Shown one piece after another: positions 34,451 through 42,780 of a stretch of 64,000 nt of DNA. The stretch comes from a virus. The stretch lies in the IMG/VR virus record IMGVR_UViG_3300025872_000046, positions 1-64,000 of that record. One strand, given 5' to 3'. Position numbers and translations under genes: made by a program. The notes beneath the pieces are model-generated. The model was not told the origin of the DNA, searched no databases, and saw nothing but the letters and a program-made list of their open reading frames with translations. Each line of letters begins with the position of its first letter. The first letter of the stretch is position 1.

Positions 34451-35421
34451 AAATGCAGGACGAACGCCCAGTCCTACTCATCGACGCCTACAACCTGTTC
34501 ATTCGCAATTTCTGCGCTAACCCGCTGATGGCGGATGGACAGCACGTGGGCGGAGTTGTGGGGTTCCTACAGTCACTGAATTCTCTCATAGCTGCTCACA
34601 GGCCGAAGGAGTGCGTCGTCGTCTGGGAGGGTGGAGGTTCGACCCGGAGGCGGGACATCTATCCTGACTACAAGGCAAAGCGTCGTCCCGTAAAGCTCAA
34701 CAGGTTCCACGAGGGTGACATTCCAGACACTCTCGAGAACAGGAACTGGCAGGTGAAACTGCTCATCCACGTCATGAGGAACCTCCCGGTCAGGCAGGTC
34801 TACGTCTCTGACTGCGAGGCGGATGACGTCATCGGCTACCTCGCAAAATACTCATACTCACGATCACGGGTGCTGATCGTCTCCTCAGATCATGATTACT
34901 TACAGCTGGTGGACGATCGGATCACGATATGGTCTCCTACACTGAGATCGATTGTGACGAGAGAGTCTGTCAAGGAGAAGACCGGGATATGGCCGCACAA
35001 CCTTCTCGTCGCCCGCTGTTTCTGTGGCGACACATCAGACGCACTGCCGGGAGTGAAAGGTCTCGGTTTGAGGACGATGGTCAAGCGTTTCCCAGAGCTC
35101 GCTGGGGACGAAGAGGTAAAGCTCGAACAGATAATCGAGAAGGCGAGCTCCATGCCCGACAAGTCTCCCAAGGTTTACGCACAGGTGAAAAACAGCGCAG
35201 ACCTGGGTAGAATGAACTGGAAATTGATGAAGTTGGATGTCTCGAACCTCAGCTGGAACCAAGTCTCGAAAGTGAACGGTGCAGTCGAAAACTCCCTTCC
35301 CGAAGGGAACAAGATTGAGCTCATACGTTCCTTAATCAAGGCTGGGATCAAGACATTCGACGTCGATCGACTCTATCTCAACGCAACAGTAAACCTCAAG
35401 GCGGCAAAGCAGAATGTCTGA
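34447..35421 (+). CDS. 5'-3' exonuclease / flap endonuclease (T4 RNase H-like)
   Basis: 324 aa. Removes RNA primers and flaps during lagging-strand synthesis. Family features: LLIDAYNLFIR at the N-terminus, DYKAKRRP, the acidic cluster SDCEADDVIGYLA, SSDHDYLQLV, and the helix-hairpin-helix GDTSDALPGVKGLGLRT. Start ATG at 34447 overlaps the uvsX stop; ATG 34453 is an in-frame alternative. It overlaps the helicase gene by 8 bases, so the block is translationally coupled. Confidence 0.88.
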   Translation: MKMQDERPVLLIDAYNLFIRNFCANPLMADGQHVGGVVGFLQSLNSLIAAHRPKECVVVWEGGGSTRRRDIYPDYKAKRRPVKLNRFHEGDIPDTLENRNWQVKLLIHVMRNLPVRQVYVSDCEADDVIGYLAKYSYSRSRVLIVSSDHDYLQLVDDRITIWSPTLRSIVTRESVKEKTGIWPHNLLVARCFCGDTSDALPGVKGLGLRTMVKRFPELAGDEEVKLEQIIEKASSMPDKSPKVYAQVKNSADLGRMNWKLMKLDVSNLSWNQVSKVNGAVENSLPEGNKIELIRSLIKAGIKTFDVDRLYLNATVNLKAAKQNV

Positions 35422-36799
35422 GTTCAATCCGGGTGAAGCCCTGTTCAAGCAATACGGGAAGGCTTTCCAAGAGAAAATCTTCCAAGGTCTCTTGACTGAC
35501 CACACGTGGGCAGCACAGATGACCGAGGTGATGAAGCCTGTCTACTTCGATCTCAAGTACCTCGCGTTTCTCAGCGACAAGTACTTCAAGTACCACACGA
35601 AGTACAAGGCTTTCCCGACGATGTCTCTCCTCATCTCGATCATCAAGGACGAGCTAAAGGAGCAGAACAACGCTGTCCTCAAGGAACAGATCGTTGAGTA
35701 CCTCGGTCGCATGCGGACTTCTCCCGACATGGGCGACATTGCCTATGTGAAGGACAAGTCACTCGACTTCTGCAGAAAGCAGGCACTTCGTGAGGCGCTT
35801 GAGAAGTCCGTTGAGCTCATCTCAGGTGACAAGTACGATGCCGTTGTCGATCTCATGCGCAAGGCGGTTTCCGTCGGTCTACCCACTTCTGTCGGTCATG
35901 ACTTCTTCGAGGATGCAGAGGCCCGCTTTGTGAAGATCAATCGTCTCGCTTGCCCGACTGGTCTCGAGCAGCTCGACCAGAAGACCGTTCTCAACGGTGG
36001 ACTCGGTCGAGGTGAGCTCGGTGTCATTGTGGCGAACACTGGCGTCGGCAAGAGCCACATGCTGGTTGGACTCGGCGCGCAGGCTCTCAAGCTCGGCAAG
36101 AACGTCGTCCACTACACCTTTGAGCTCACAGAGACCGCGGTCGGAATCAGGTACGACTCTCACTTGACTGGTATTGCTTCCAACGAAATCCAGGACTCGA
36201 AGCAGGAGGTCCTTGACAAGTACAAGGAGATGGATCTCGGAAAGCTCATCATCAAGGAATACCCGACAGGCGCAGCGACGGTGAACACGATCCGCAATCA
36301 CCTTGAGAAGCTCTCGCTCCGTGGCTTCACTCCCAGCATGCTGCTCATCGACTATGCAGACATCATGCGTTCGAGCCGTGAGTATGATGCCCTCCGCCTT
36401 GAGCTGAAGCTCATCTACGAGGAGCTTCGCAACCTTGCGATGGAGAGGAACATTCCGATCTGGACTGCCTCTCAGGCGAACAGGGATTCGTCGAACGCAG
36501 ATGTTGTCGGTCTCGAGAATATGTCAGAATCTTACGGAAAGGCGATGGTCGCCGATGTGGTTCTCTCACTCTCTCGAAAGCCGACCGAGAAGGCGACCGG
36601 AGCTGGCCGACTCTTCGTGGCTAAGAATCGAGCGGGTCGGGACGGAATTCTCTTCCCAGTTCACATTGACACAGCGCGATCCACAATCAAGATCTTGGAA
36701 GAGAGCGAACTTACTCTTCAGGAAGCGTTGAACCAAGATGACAACGACCGGAAGAAGCTGATCAAGGAAAAGTGGACCCAGGTGATGGGAGCGAAGTAA
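35414..36799 (+). CDS. Replicative DNA helicase (DnaB/gp41-like)
   Basis: 461 aa. Ring helicase that unwinds the fork. The N-terminal helical domain is followed by GGLGRGELGVIVANTGVGKS (Walker A around residues 207-214), the H1a-like VVHYTFELTE, Walker B MLLIDYADIM, and the Gln motif IWTASQANRDS. The C-terminal FVAKNRAGRDG is typical of DnaB-family helicases. No primase domain is fused, and no separate primase gene is visible in the window. Its stop overlaps the nrdJ start (TAATG). Confidence 0.9.
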   Translation: MSEFNPGEALFKQYGKAFQEKIFQGLLTDHTWAAQMTEVMKPVYFDLKYLAFLSDKYFKYHTKYKAFPTMSLLISIIKDELKEQNNAVLKEQIVEYLGRMRTSPDMGDIAYVKDKSLDFCRKQALREALEKSVELISGDKYDAVVDLMRKAVSVGLPTSVGHDFFEDAEARFVKINRLACPTGLEQLDQKTVLNGGLGRGELGVIVANTGVGKSHMLVGLGAQALKLGKNVVHYTFELTETAVGIRYDSHLTGIASNEIQDSKQEVLDKYKEMDLGKLIIKEYPTGAATVNTIRNHLEKLSLRGFTPSMLLIDYADIMRSSREYDALRLELKLIYEELRNLAMERNIPIWTASQANRDSSNADVVGLENMSESYGKAMVADVVLSLSRKPTEKATGAGRLFVAKNRAGRDGILFPVHIDTARSTIKILEESELTLQEALNQDDNDRKKLIKEKWTQVMGAK

Positions 36800-39288
36800 T
36801 GAACGAGACAACGAGGCAAACTGCACTTAGGGAGACATCCGCTTACTTCGAGGGTGATGAGCTCGCTCCAGACGTCTTCATGAAGTATGCGCTTCGCGAC
36901 GCAGACGACGACCTAATCGAGACCAATCCGGACCAGATGCATCGTCGACTCGCGAAGGAGTTTGCCCGTATTGAGGCAAAGTATCCGAACCCGATGAGCG
37001 AAGACGAGATCTACGAGCTCCTGAAGGACTTCAAGGACGTCATCCCACAGGGTTCTCCGATGTCGGGCATCGGGAATTACTACCAACTGCAGAGCCTGTC
37101 AAACTGCTTCGTTATTGAGCAGCCACAGGACTCTTACGGTGGCATTCTCTTCACTGACCAGGAGCAGGTCCAGATCATGAAGCGCCGCGGCGGAGTCGGA
37201 TTCGATGTCTCCACCATTCGCCCAAAGGGTCAGCCCACCACGAATGCTGCTCGGACGACTGATGGCATCGGTGTCTTCATGGAGAGATTCTCTAACTCTA
37301 CACGCGAGGTGGCGCAGGGCGGCCGACGTGGCGCTCTGATGCTCACGATTGACTGTCGCCACCCGGAGATCGAGACATTCATTGACATCAAGCGTGACCT
37401 GAAGAAGGTGACGGGCGCGAATATCTCTATCCGTTTCACGGACGAGTTCATGCAGGCGGTCGAGGGCAACACCGGTTTCTGCCTTCGCTGGCCGGTTGAG
37501 GCTCATCCCGAGGACGCAGAGATCGTCAAGATGGTCGACGCGAAGCAGATCTGGGATAAGTTCGTTGATGCAGCCTGGGCTTCCGCGGAGCCTGGCGCTC
37601 TCTTCTGGGACACCATCGTCAACCAAGGAATCGTTGACTGCTATCGTGACGTCGGTTACAAGACGATCTCTACCAATCCATGCGGTGAGATTCCTCTCAG
37701 TCCTTATGACTCGTGTCGTTTGATGGTCATTAATCTCACGTCCTTTGTAACCGATCCTTTCGGCGACAGTCCTACGTTTGACTTCAATCGATTCAACACT
37801 GTGGTGATGAAGGCCCAGCGTCTCATGGACGACCTTGTCGATCTTGAGATTGAGTGCGTGGATCGAATCCTCGAGAAGATCGAGAAGGACCCGCAGCCAG
37901 ATCACGTGAAGCGGATTGAATGGGATCTCTGGCACAAGATCCGCGCGGCTGGTAAGAATGGTCGACGGACGGGTCTCGGCGTCACTGGACTCGGTGACGC
38001 TCTTGCAGCAATGAACATTCGCTACGGTGACGGTTGTTCGATCGACGCTACTCGTGAGATCTACAGAGCTCTCGCAATCGGAGCTCACCGTTCTTCACTC
38101 ATCATGGCGAAGGAGCGCGGCGCTTTCCCAGCCTTCGACTATGAGAAGGAGAAGGACCATCTCTACCTGTGCAGGGTGATGTCAGCCTGCAATGGTGACA
38201 GCTATAATATGTGGAAGACCACTGGCCGCCGCAACATTGCCCTAACGACTACGGCGCCGGTTGGCTCAGTCTCCTGTCTTACCAGGACGACATCGGGTAT
38301 CGAACCTGCATTCCTGCTCTCATACAAGCGTCGTCGTAAGATCACGCAGGGAGATCTCACGTCAAGGGTCGACTTTGTGGATCCGATGGGTGACAAGTGG
38401 CAGGAGTACACGGTCTACCACCACTGGTTCAAGAAGTGGATGGATCGTACGGGAAAGACCGACCCAAAGGAGAGCCCATACTGGGGAGCAACTGCGAACG
38501 ACATCGATTGGGAAAAGTCGGTCGACATCCAGGCTGCGGCTCAGCAGTGGATCGATCACTCCATCTCTAAAACTTGCAACCTCCCGAACTCTGCTACACG
38601 TGAGATTGTGAATGACGTCTATATGAAGGCGTGGAAGTTCGGTTGTAAGGGTTTCACAGTCTACCGTGACGGATGTAGGACAGGCGTTCTGGTGCAGAAT
38701 GATGAGCCCAAGAAGGAGAAGAAGTCAGAGGATGGGAGACTCACTCCCAGGAGGCCGAAGTCTCTTCACTGCGACATTCACCGGGCCAACATCAGGAACG
38801 GTGAGAACACTGAGTCGTGGATGGTCCTCATAGGTCTCAACGATGGCAAGCCCTACGAAGTCTTCTGCGGCATTCCTGAGAATATCGAGATCCCGAAGCG
38901 ATACAAATCAGGTTCCTTGATTAAAAATGGTAAGCGTGATGGTGTTGCCACATACAACCTCTCTGTCCCGGTCGGTGACGATGAGAATCTCGTCTTCAAG
39001 GACGTTGTCAACCTCTTCGACAATCCGACTCAAGGAGCGTTCACGAGGACTATATCACTGGCTCTCCGTCACGATGTCCCACTCCAGTACATCGTGGAAC
39101 AACTACAGAAGGACAAGAACAGTGACATGTTCTCATACGCAAGAGTAATCGCAAGAGTTCTCAAGGGGTACATCAAGGATGGTACAAAGTCAAGCGAAAA
39201 GGGGTGCCCTGAGTGTGGTAACTCAGAGCTCGTCTATCAAGAGGGGTGCCTCTCTTGCAAGGCGTGTGGCTTCTCCAAGTGCAAGTGA
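36799..39288 (+). CDS. nrdJ: Class II (B12-dependent) ribonucleotide reductase
   Basis: 829 aa. Converts ribonucleotides to deoxyribonucleotides using adenosylcobalamin. Visible: SLSNCFVIEQ with the first redox Cys; NPCGEIPL with the radical-site Cys and Glu; TAPVGSVSCLTRTTSGIEPAF; a TSCPD-like region (ESWMVLIGLNDGKPYEVFCG); and a C-terminal Cys-rich zinc ribbon (CPECGNSELV...CKACG). No small subunit gene is nearby, as expected for class II. The start is ATG at 36799 overlapping the helicase stop. Class II enzymes occur in cyanophages and in Sinorhizobium phage PhiM12. Confidence 0.92.
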   Translation: MNETTRQTALRETSAYFEGDELAPDVFMKYALRDADDDLIETNPDQMHRRLAKEFARIEAKYPNPMSEDEIYELLKDFKDVIPQGSPMSGIGNYYQLQSLSNCFVIEQPQDSYGGILFTDQEQVQIMKRRGGVGFDVSTIRPKGQPTTNAARTTDGIGVFMERFSNSTREVAQGGRRGALMLTIDCRHPEIETFIDIKRDLKKVTGANISIRFTDEFMQAVEGNTGFCLRWPVEAHPEDAEIVKMVDAKQIWDKFVDAAWASAEPGALFWDTIVNQGIVDCYRDVGYKTISTNPCGEIPLSPYDSCRLMVINLTSFVTDPFGDSPTFDFNRFNTVVMKAQRLMDDLVDLEIECVDRILEKIEKDPQPDHVKRIEWDLWHKIRAAGKNGRRTGLGVTGLGDALAAMNIRYGDGCSIDATREIYRALAIGAHRSSLIMAKERGAFPAFDYEKEKDHLYLCRVMSACNGDSYNMWKTTGRRNIALTTTAPVGSVSCLTRTTSGIEPAFLLSYKRRRKITQGDLTSRVDFVDPMGDKWQEYTVYHHWFKKWMDRTGKTDPKESPYWGATANDIDWEKSVDIQAAAQQWIDHSISKTCNLPNSATREIVNDVYMKAWKFGCKGFTVYRDGCRTGVLVQNDEPKKEKKSEDGRLTPRRPKSLHCDIHRANIRNGENTESWMVLIGLNDGKPYEVFCGIPENIEIPKRYKSGSLIKNGKRDGVATYNLSVPVGDDENLVFKDVVNLFDNPTQGAFTRTISLALRHDVPLQYIVEQLQKDKNSDMFSYARVIARVLKGYIKDGTKSSEKGCPECGNSELVYQEGCLSCKACGFSKCK

Positions 39289-39943
39289 AGAAGACGAAAT
39301 CGAACAGGCTATTCGCAACCTAACACAACCGGGGTACGCAGTGAACTTCATCGCAGACGTTTCTAATCACATCAAGGCAGTCGAGCTCAAGGTCGATCCG
39401 ATCATCATCCGAGTGAACAAGTTCGACGAGGATTCGGCGAAGGAGTTTACCTCCCAGATGAGCATGGCACAGAACACGGGCCAGTCGGTGATCCCCATCG
39501 TCATCGACTCCTACGGCGGTCAGGTCTACTCCCTCATGGCAATGATCTCGGCGATCAAGGCCTCCCGAGTTCCGGTGGCCACCATCATCGAGGGCAAGGC
39601 AATGAGCTGCGGAGCGATCCTCTTCAGCTTCGGAGCTGAGGGGAAGCGTTACATGGACCCGGACGCGACCCTCATGATCCACGACGTCTCCAGCGGCGCA
39701 TGGGGCAAGGTCGAGGAGATCAAGGCCGACGCGAAGGAAGTCGAGCGCCTCAACAAGAAGGTCTACGAGATGATGGCTCGCAACTGCGGCAAGCCATCGG
39801 ACTATTTCCTGAAGATGGTCCACGAGAGGGGTCACGCAGATTGGTACCTCGATGCAAATGAGGCGAAGGGTCACAACCTCGCCAACGAGCTTCGAATCCC
39901 GACTCTCACTTGTAAGATCAACCTCGATTACATCTTGGACTAA
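39266..39943 (+). CDS. ClpP-like serine protease
   Basis: About 225 aa. ClpP-family fold with a full Ser-His-Asp triad: IDSYGGQVYSLMAM (oxyanion strand), AMSCGAILFSFG with the nucleophile Ser, LMIHDVSSG with His, and HADWYLDANEAKGHNLA with Asp aligned to the ClpP Asp. The start is uncertain: GTG at 39266 lies within the end of nrdJ and its Shine-Dalgarno is weak; GTG at about 39340 is the next candidate. No phage ATPase partner is seen here, so it may work with a host Clp ATPase or alone. A maturation protease role is possible but less likely, being far from the head genes. Confidence 0.82.
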   Translation: MASPSASEEDEIEQAIRNLTQPGYAVNFIADVSNHIKAVELKVDPIIIRVNKFDEDSAKEFTSQMSMAQNTGQSVIPIVIDSYGGQVYSLMAMISAIKASRVPVATIIEGKAMSCGAILFSFGAEGKRYMDPDATLMIHDVSSGAWGKVEEIKADAKEVERLNKKVYEMMARNCGKPSDYFLKMVHERGHADWYLDANEAKGHNLANELRIPTLTCKINLDYILD

Positions 39944-39945
39944 GC

Positions 39946-40980
39946 ATGAATATCGTAGCCGAGTACATCTGGCAGGACGGAAGCCATCCGACCCACAAAC
40001 TTCGAAGCAAGACAAAAATCCTGCAATACAGCGATGCAAACAAGCCTTTCGGAATAGAGGACATTCCTCGGTGGACCTTTGATGGCTCTTCCACCGGACA
40101 GGCTTCTGGTGACAGAAGTGACTGTCTTCTGATTCCCGCAAGATTTACTCTTGATCCCACTCGAGAGAAGAATCACGAGAGAGTCCACATTCTCGTCATC
40201 TGCGAGGTCTTCACCGCGGACATGAAGCCCCACGAGTCAAACACTCGCAGCAAGCTTCGTGAAGTTGTTGAGAAGACCCTTGACCACGAGCCCCTGTTCG
40301 GTATCGAGCAGGAGTACACGATGTTCAAGGACGGTCGGCCCCTCGGTTGGCCCACGGGTGGCTACCCTCCCCAGCAGGGTCCTTTCTACTGCGGTGTTGG
40401 ATCCGATGAGGTCTTCGGTCGGGAGCTTGTCGAGGAGCACATGGCAGCATGTCTCGACTCCCGCATCGCCCTTTGCGGTATCAACGCCGAGGTGATGCCT
40501 GGCCAGTGGGAGTTCCAGATCGGAACTGCTGACGCTCTCACTGTCTCTGACCACCTCATCTTTGCACGTTGGCTTCTCTACCGAATCGGCGAGAAGCACG
40601 GGATCACTGTGAAGCTTGATCCCAAGCCAGTCGCAGAGCTTAACGGTGCAGGAGCCCACACCAATTTCTCAACAAAGCGTATGCGTGAACCTGAGGGAAT
40701 CTATGCTATCAAGGAAGCTTGCGAGCTGCTTCGCGTTCGTCACGAGCATCACATTGCTCACTACGGCCACGGTATTGAGCTTCGTCTCACGGGTCACCAC
40801 GAGACATGCTCCTACAGAGAGTTCCGATACGGTGTGAGTGACAGAGGAGCCTCTATTCGGATACCTCTCCATGTGGCGCAAGAGGGCTGTGGATACCTCG
40901 AGGATCGTCGACCGTGCGCTAACGTTGATCCATACGTCGTGACCCGTCTGCTTCTTGAGGCGGTCTGCGGGGTGGAGTGA
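39946..40980 (+). CDS. Glutamine synthetase, type II (eukaryote-like)
   Basis: 344 aa. Makes glutamine from glutamate, ammonia and ATP. It carries all GSII signatures: RWTFDGSSTGQA; FGIEQEYTMF; GWPTGGYPPQQGPFYCGVG; GINAEVMPGQWEFQIG; NGAGAHTNFSTKRMR; RLTGHHET; RGASIRIP; and EDRRPCANVDPYVVTRLL. Metal- and glutamate-binding Glu, His and Arg residues in these motifs are present, so it is likely active. The length is slightly short of the usual 355-375. GSII is common in eukaryotes and some bacteria (rhizobia, actinomycetes) but very unusual in a phage. It may boost amide nitrogen for nucleotide synthesis. Three bases follow the protease gene. Confidence 0.93.
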   Translation: MNIVAEYIWQDGSHPTHKLRSKTKILQYSDANKPFGIEDIPRWTFDGSSTGQASGDRSDCLLIPARFTLDPTREKNHERVHILVICEVFTADMKPHESNTRSKLREVVEKTLDHEPLFGIEQEYTMFKDGRPLGWPTGGYPPQQGPFYCGVGSDEVFGRELVEEHMAACLDSRIALCGINAEVMPGQWEFQIGTADALTVSDHLIFARWLLYRIGEKHGITVKLDPKPVAELNGAGAHTNFSTKRMREPEGIYAIKEACELLRVRHEHHIAHYGHGIELRLTGHHETCSYREFRYGVSDRGASIRIPLHVAQEGCGYLEDRRPCANVDPYVVTRLLLEAVCGVE

Positions 40981-41351
40981 AGCCAGCAAAGATAGAGCTG
41001 CTGACAAAAGTTGTAGCATGGAGATTCTTTTCCATGCTCTACGGATTCACGATAACCTACATCTTCACCCACAGCGTGGGAGAGTCCGCAGGAATAGTCT
41101 TTCTGACGGGCTCAACACTCACCCTCCTTCAGTGGGTGTTTGAGATCATTTGGGACAGACACATTAGAGAGAGAATTAGGAATGCCCTTTCAAGAGAACA
41201 AGGTAGAGCTCATTGGTTGGTACGGTGGAGACGAGGCTCACGCACTTTCGGCTTGGACGAGCACGAGCAGGGACATCAGCCCAGAGAAGAGAAAGAGAGT
41301 TCCAGAGCTTTTGAAGATGCTCGCGGAGAACGGGCACGAGACGCCGTTTGA
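40977..41351 (+). CDS. Small membrane protein overlapping thyX
   Basis: 124 aa from a GTG that overlaps the GS stop. The first 70 residues contain a hydrophobic hairpin (FFSMLYGFTITYIFTHSVG, AGIVFLTGSTLTLLQWVFEIIW), similar to DUF2061-type membrane proteins, with a typical conserved Trp and Arg after it. The frame stays open for another 56 residues through the start of thyX; that Arg-rich tail may be real or simply untrimmed. A holin-like or membrane-modifying role is possible, since the endolysin follows thyX. Confidence 0.5.
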   Translation: MKPAKIELLTKVVAWRFFSMLYGFTITYIFTHSVGESAGIVFLTGSTLTLLQWVFEIIWDRHIRERIRNALSREQGRAHWLVRWRRGSRTFGLDEHEQGHQPREEKESSRAFEDARGERARDAV

Positions 41352-41850
41352 GAAGAGCTCGATTCACTTCCTCGTGACAGTGGACACTGCGACTCACATT
41401 CATCTCCTCAAGCATCGCATAGGCGTCTCAATCAATGCAGAGTCTGCTCGTTACAAGGAGCTCAAGGACGACAAGTACGTGGTGCCGGATGACTGGCCCA
41501 CTGTCGAGAAAGCGAAGTATATCGCATTCATGGAAGACGCGATAATGCGCTACCATGATACCCTTGAGCGTCTTGTGAAGGACGGGATGGATCGAAAGCG
41601 AGCCAAGGAGTCTGCCCGATTCTATCTGCCCTATGGCAACCAGGTGACGATGGACGTCATGTTCAACTGGCGTTCCTTCAATCACTTTCTCAACCTGCGG
41701 ATGAAGAGTGACGCTCAGAGGGAAGTGAGAGAGATCGCAGAGCAGATGCTCCAGCTCGTTGCCGGCATCCCAACAAATCCGTTCAAGCACACGATCGAGG
41801 CGTTCGGTCTCGCTGACAGAGTCGAGGAAACTTTCCACCCACCTTACTGA
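41182..41850 (+). CDS. thyX: Flavin-dependent thymidylate synthase
   Basis: 222 aa. Makes dTMP from dUMP using FAD and methylene-THF. The ThyX motif is KHRIGVSINAESARYKEL, with His-Arg and the Ser that binds dUMP. Also present are HETPFEKSSIHFLV at the N-terminus and a conserved C-terminal block with ARFYLPYGNQ and NWRSFNHFLNLR. The start ATG at 41182 follows ATTAGGA and lies within the preceding membrane ORF by 170 bases. Because dTMP supply is covered here, the separate ThyA-family gene at 59742 is free for another substrate. Confidence 0.92.
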   Translation: MPFQENKVELIGWYGGDEAHALSAWTSTSRDISPEKRKRVPELLKMLAENGHETPFEKSSIHFLVTVDTATHIHLLKHRIGVSINAESARYKELKDDKYVVPDDWPTVEKAKYIAFMEDAIMRYHDTLERLVKDGMDRKRAKESARFYLPYGNQVTMDVMFNWRSFNHFLNLRMKSDAQREVREIAEQMLQLVAGIPTNPFKHTIEAFGLADRVEETFHPPY

Positions 41851-41856
41851 CTGCAG

Positions 41857-41864
41857 TATAGTTA
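41857..41864 (+). promoter_or_regulatory. Late-promoter-like box TATAGTTA before the endolysin
   Basis: The GTTATC at its 3' side (41861-41866) can pair with GATAAC (41893-41898), which overlaps the Shine-Dalgarno AAAGGA; ACGGG/CCCGT forms an inner stem. Transcripts starting at this box would lose the 5' arm. Confidence 0.55.
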
Positions 41865-41901
41865 TCGATGGACGGGTAAACAGCCCGTAAAGGATAACAG
41901 C

Positions 41902-42702
41902 ATGCCGCCAGTTAAGCTCGTTCCAGTTGATCTCTCGATCGCATCGTCATACAACAAGTCAGGTGGGACAGGTGGTCCCAGAGCAAATCTCACGCCCCTT
42001 GCCAAGCTGGGTAAGGCAGGAATTGCCCACCCCGAGATGGCACCGGCTCTCAAGGCACTCTCTGATGCAGTTGCTGCTGCAGGTGGTGATCTCCGAATCA
42101 CTGAGTGCCACAGAGATGTTGCAGTCCAACAGGCTGCAAGGACAAAGTATGACAACTGGGTAAAGGCTGGCAAGCCGTCGCCCGGATCTGCAACCTGGAA
42201 CGCCGCCACCATGAAGAACGCTTTCGTGGCTCTTCCGGGTCGCTCCGGTCACAATGCAGGCAGAAGCATCGACGTTCACCTCTCAGAGCTCAAGTTCCCG
42301 GGTGTCCCTGCAGATAAGCAGCTTGACAAGCTCTGGGACCTCGCAATTCCTCTTGGCTGGAAGCCGATCATCAAGACTGCGGACGAGGGAGCGAAGGAAG
42401 CCTGGCACTTTGACTTCTGGGGCGAGCTCACTGGCGTTCTCAACCGGCTCGGCTATGAGCAGGCCGCACTCTGCGGCGCTCTCCTCGTTGGTCACGGCGA
42501 TCTCCAGGGTTTCCCCGCGGTCACACAGGCCCTTCTTTGTCGTGCTGGATTCGATATTGGCAAGATCGACGGTGCTCTCGGTCCCAAGAGCATTGCCGCA
42601 CTTTGTCTAGCCCTTGGGCTCGCAGAGGCTGTCGTGAAAGCGAAGATTACTGCAGGCGATGAGTCTATCTGGGCTGCTCTCCTCGCTCTCCCAGTGAAGT
42701 AG
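41902..42702 (+). CDS. Endolysin: M15 peptidase with peptidoglycan-binding domain
   Basis: 266 aa. The N-terminal domain has VanY/D-Ala-D-Ala carboxypeptidase motifs of family M15: RITECHRDVAVQQAA, SGHNAGRSIDVHL (zinc His and Asp), and AWHFDFWG (third zinc His). The C-terminal third, around AGFDIGKIDGALGPKSIAAL, is a PG_binding_1-like module. No signal peptide is seen, so it needs a holin. It probably cleaves peptide stems at the end of infection. The catalytic-then-binding-domain order is typical of phage endolysins. The AAAGGA before ATG 41902 is partly hidden in a leader hairpin. Confidence 0.87.
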   Translation: MPPVKLVPVDLSIASSYNKSGGTGGPRANLTPLAKLGKAGIAHPEMAPALKALSDAVAAAGGDLRITECHRDVAVQQAARTKYDNWVKAGKPSPGSATWNAATMKNAFVALPGRSGHNAGRSIDVHLSELKFPGVPADKQLDKLWDLAIPLGWKPIIKTADEGAKEAWHFDFWGELTGVLNRLGYEQAALCGALLVGHGDLQGFPAVTQALLCRAGFDIGKIDGALGPKSIAALCLALGLAEAVVKAKITAGDESIWAALLALPVK

Positions 42703-42707
42703 TCAAA

Positions 42708-42780
42708 GGGAGTCCACAAGTTTGTAAAGTCTCCGTCAGGATGTATTATCTTGATACGGAGGTGAAGCTTGTGGACTCCC
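42708..42780 (+). promoter_or_regulatory. Nested inverted repeat enclosing a promoter, Shine-Dalgarno and start codon
   Basis: GGGAGTCCACAAG (42708-42720) is the exact reverse complement of CTTGTGGACTCCC (42768-42780). Inside it CTCCGT (42731-42736) pairs with ACGGAG (42756-42761). The TTG start (42769) lies in the outer stem and the GGAGG in the inner one. A sigma70-like promoter sits in the loop (TTGTAA 42722, 16-base spacer, TATTAT 42744). Read-through transcripts would hide the start; transcripts from the inner promoter would lack the 5' arms. Confidence 0.7.

Noticed and set aside
37099-38088. 329-residue open frame opposite nrdJ
   Set aside because: Same reasons: an antisense shadow with no motif or start signal.
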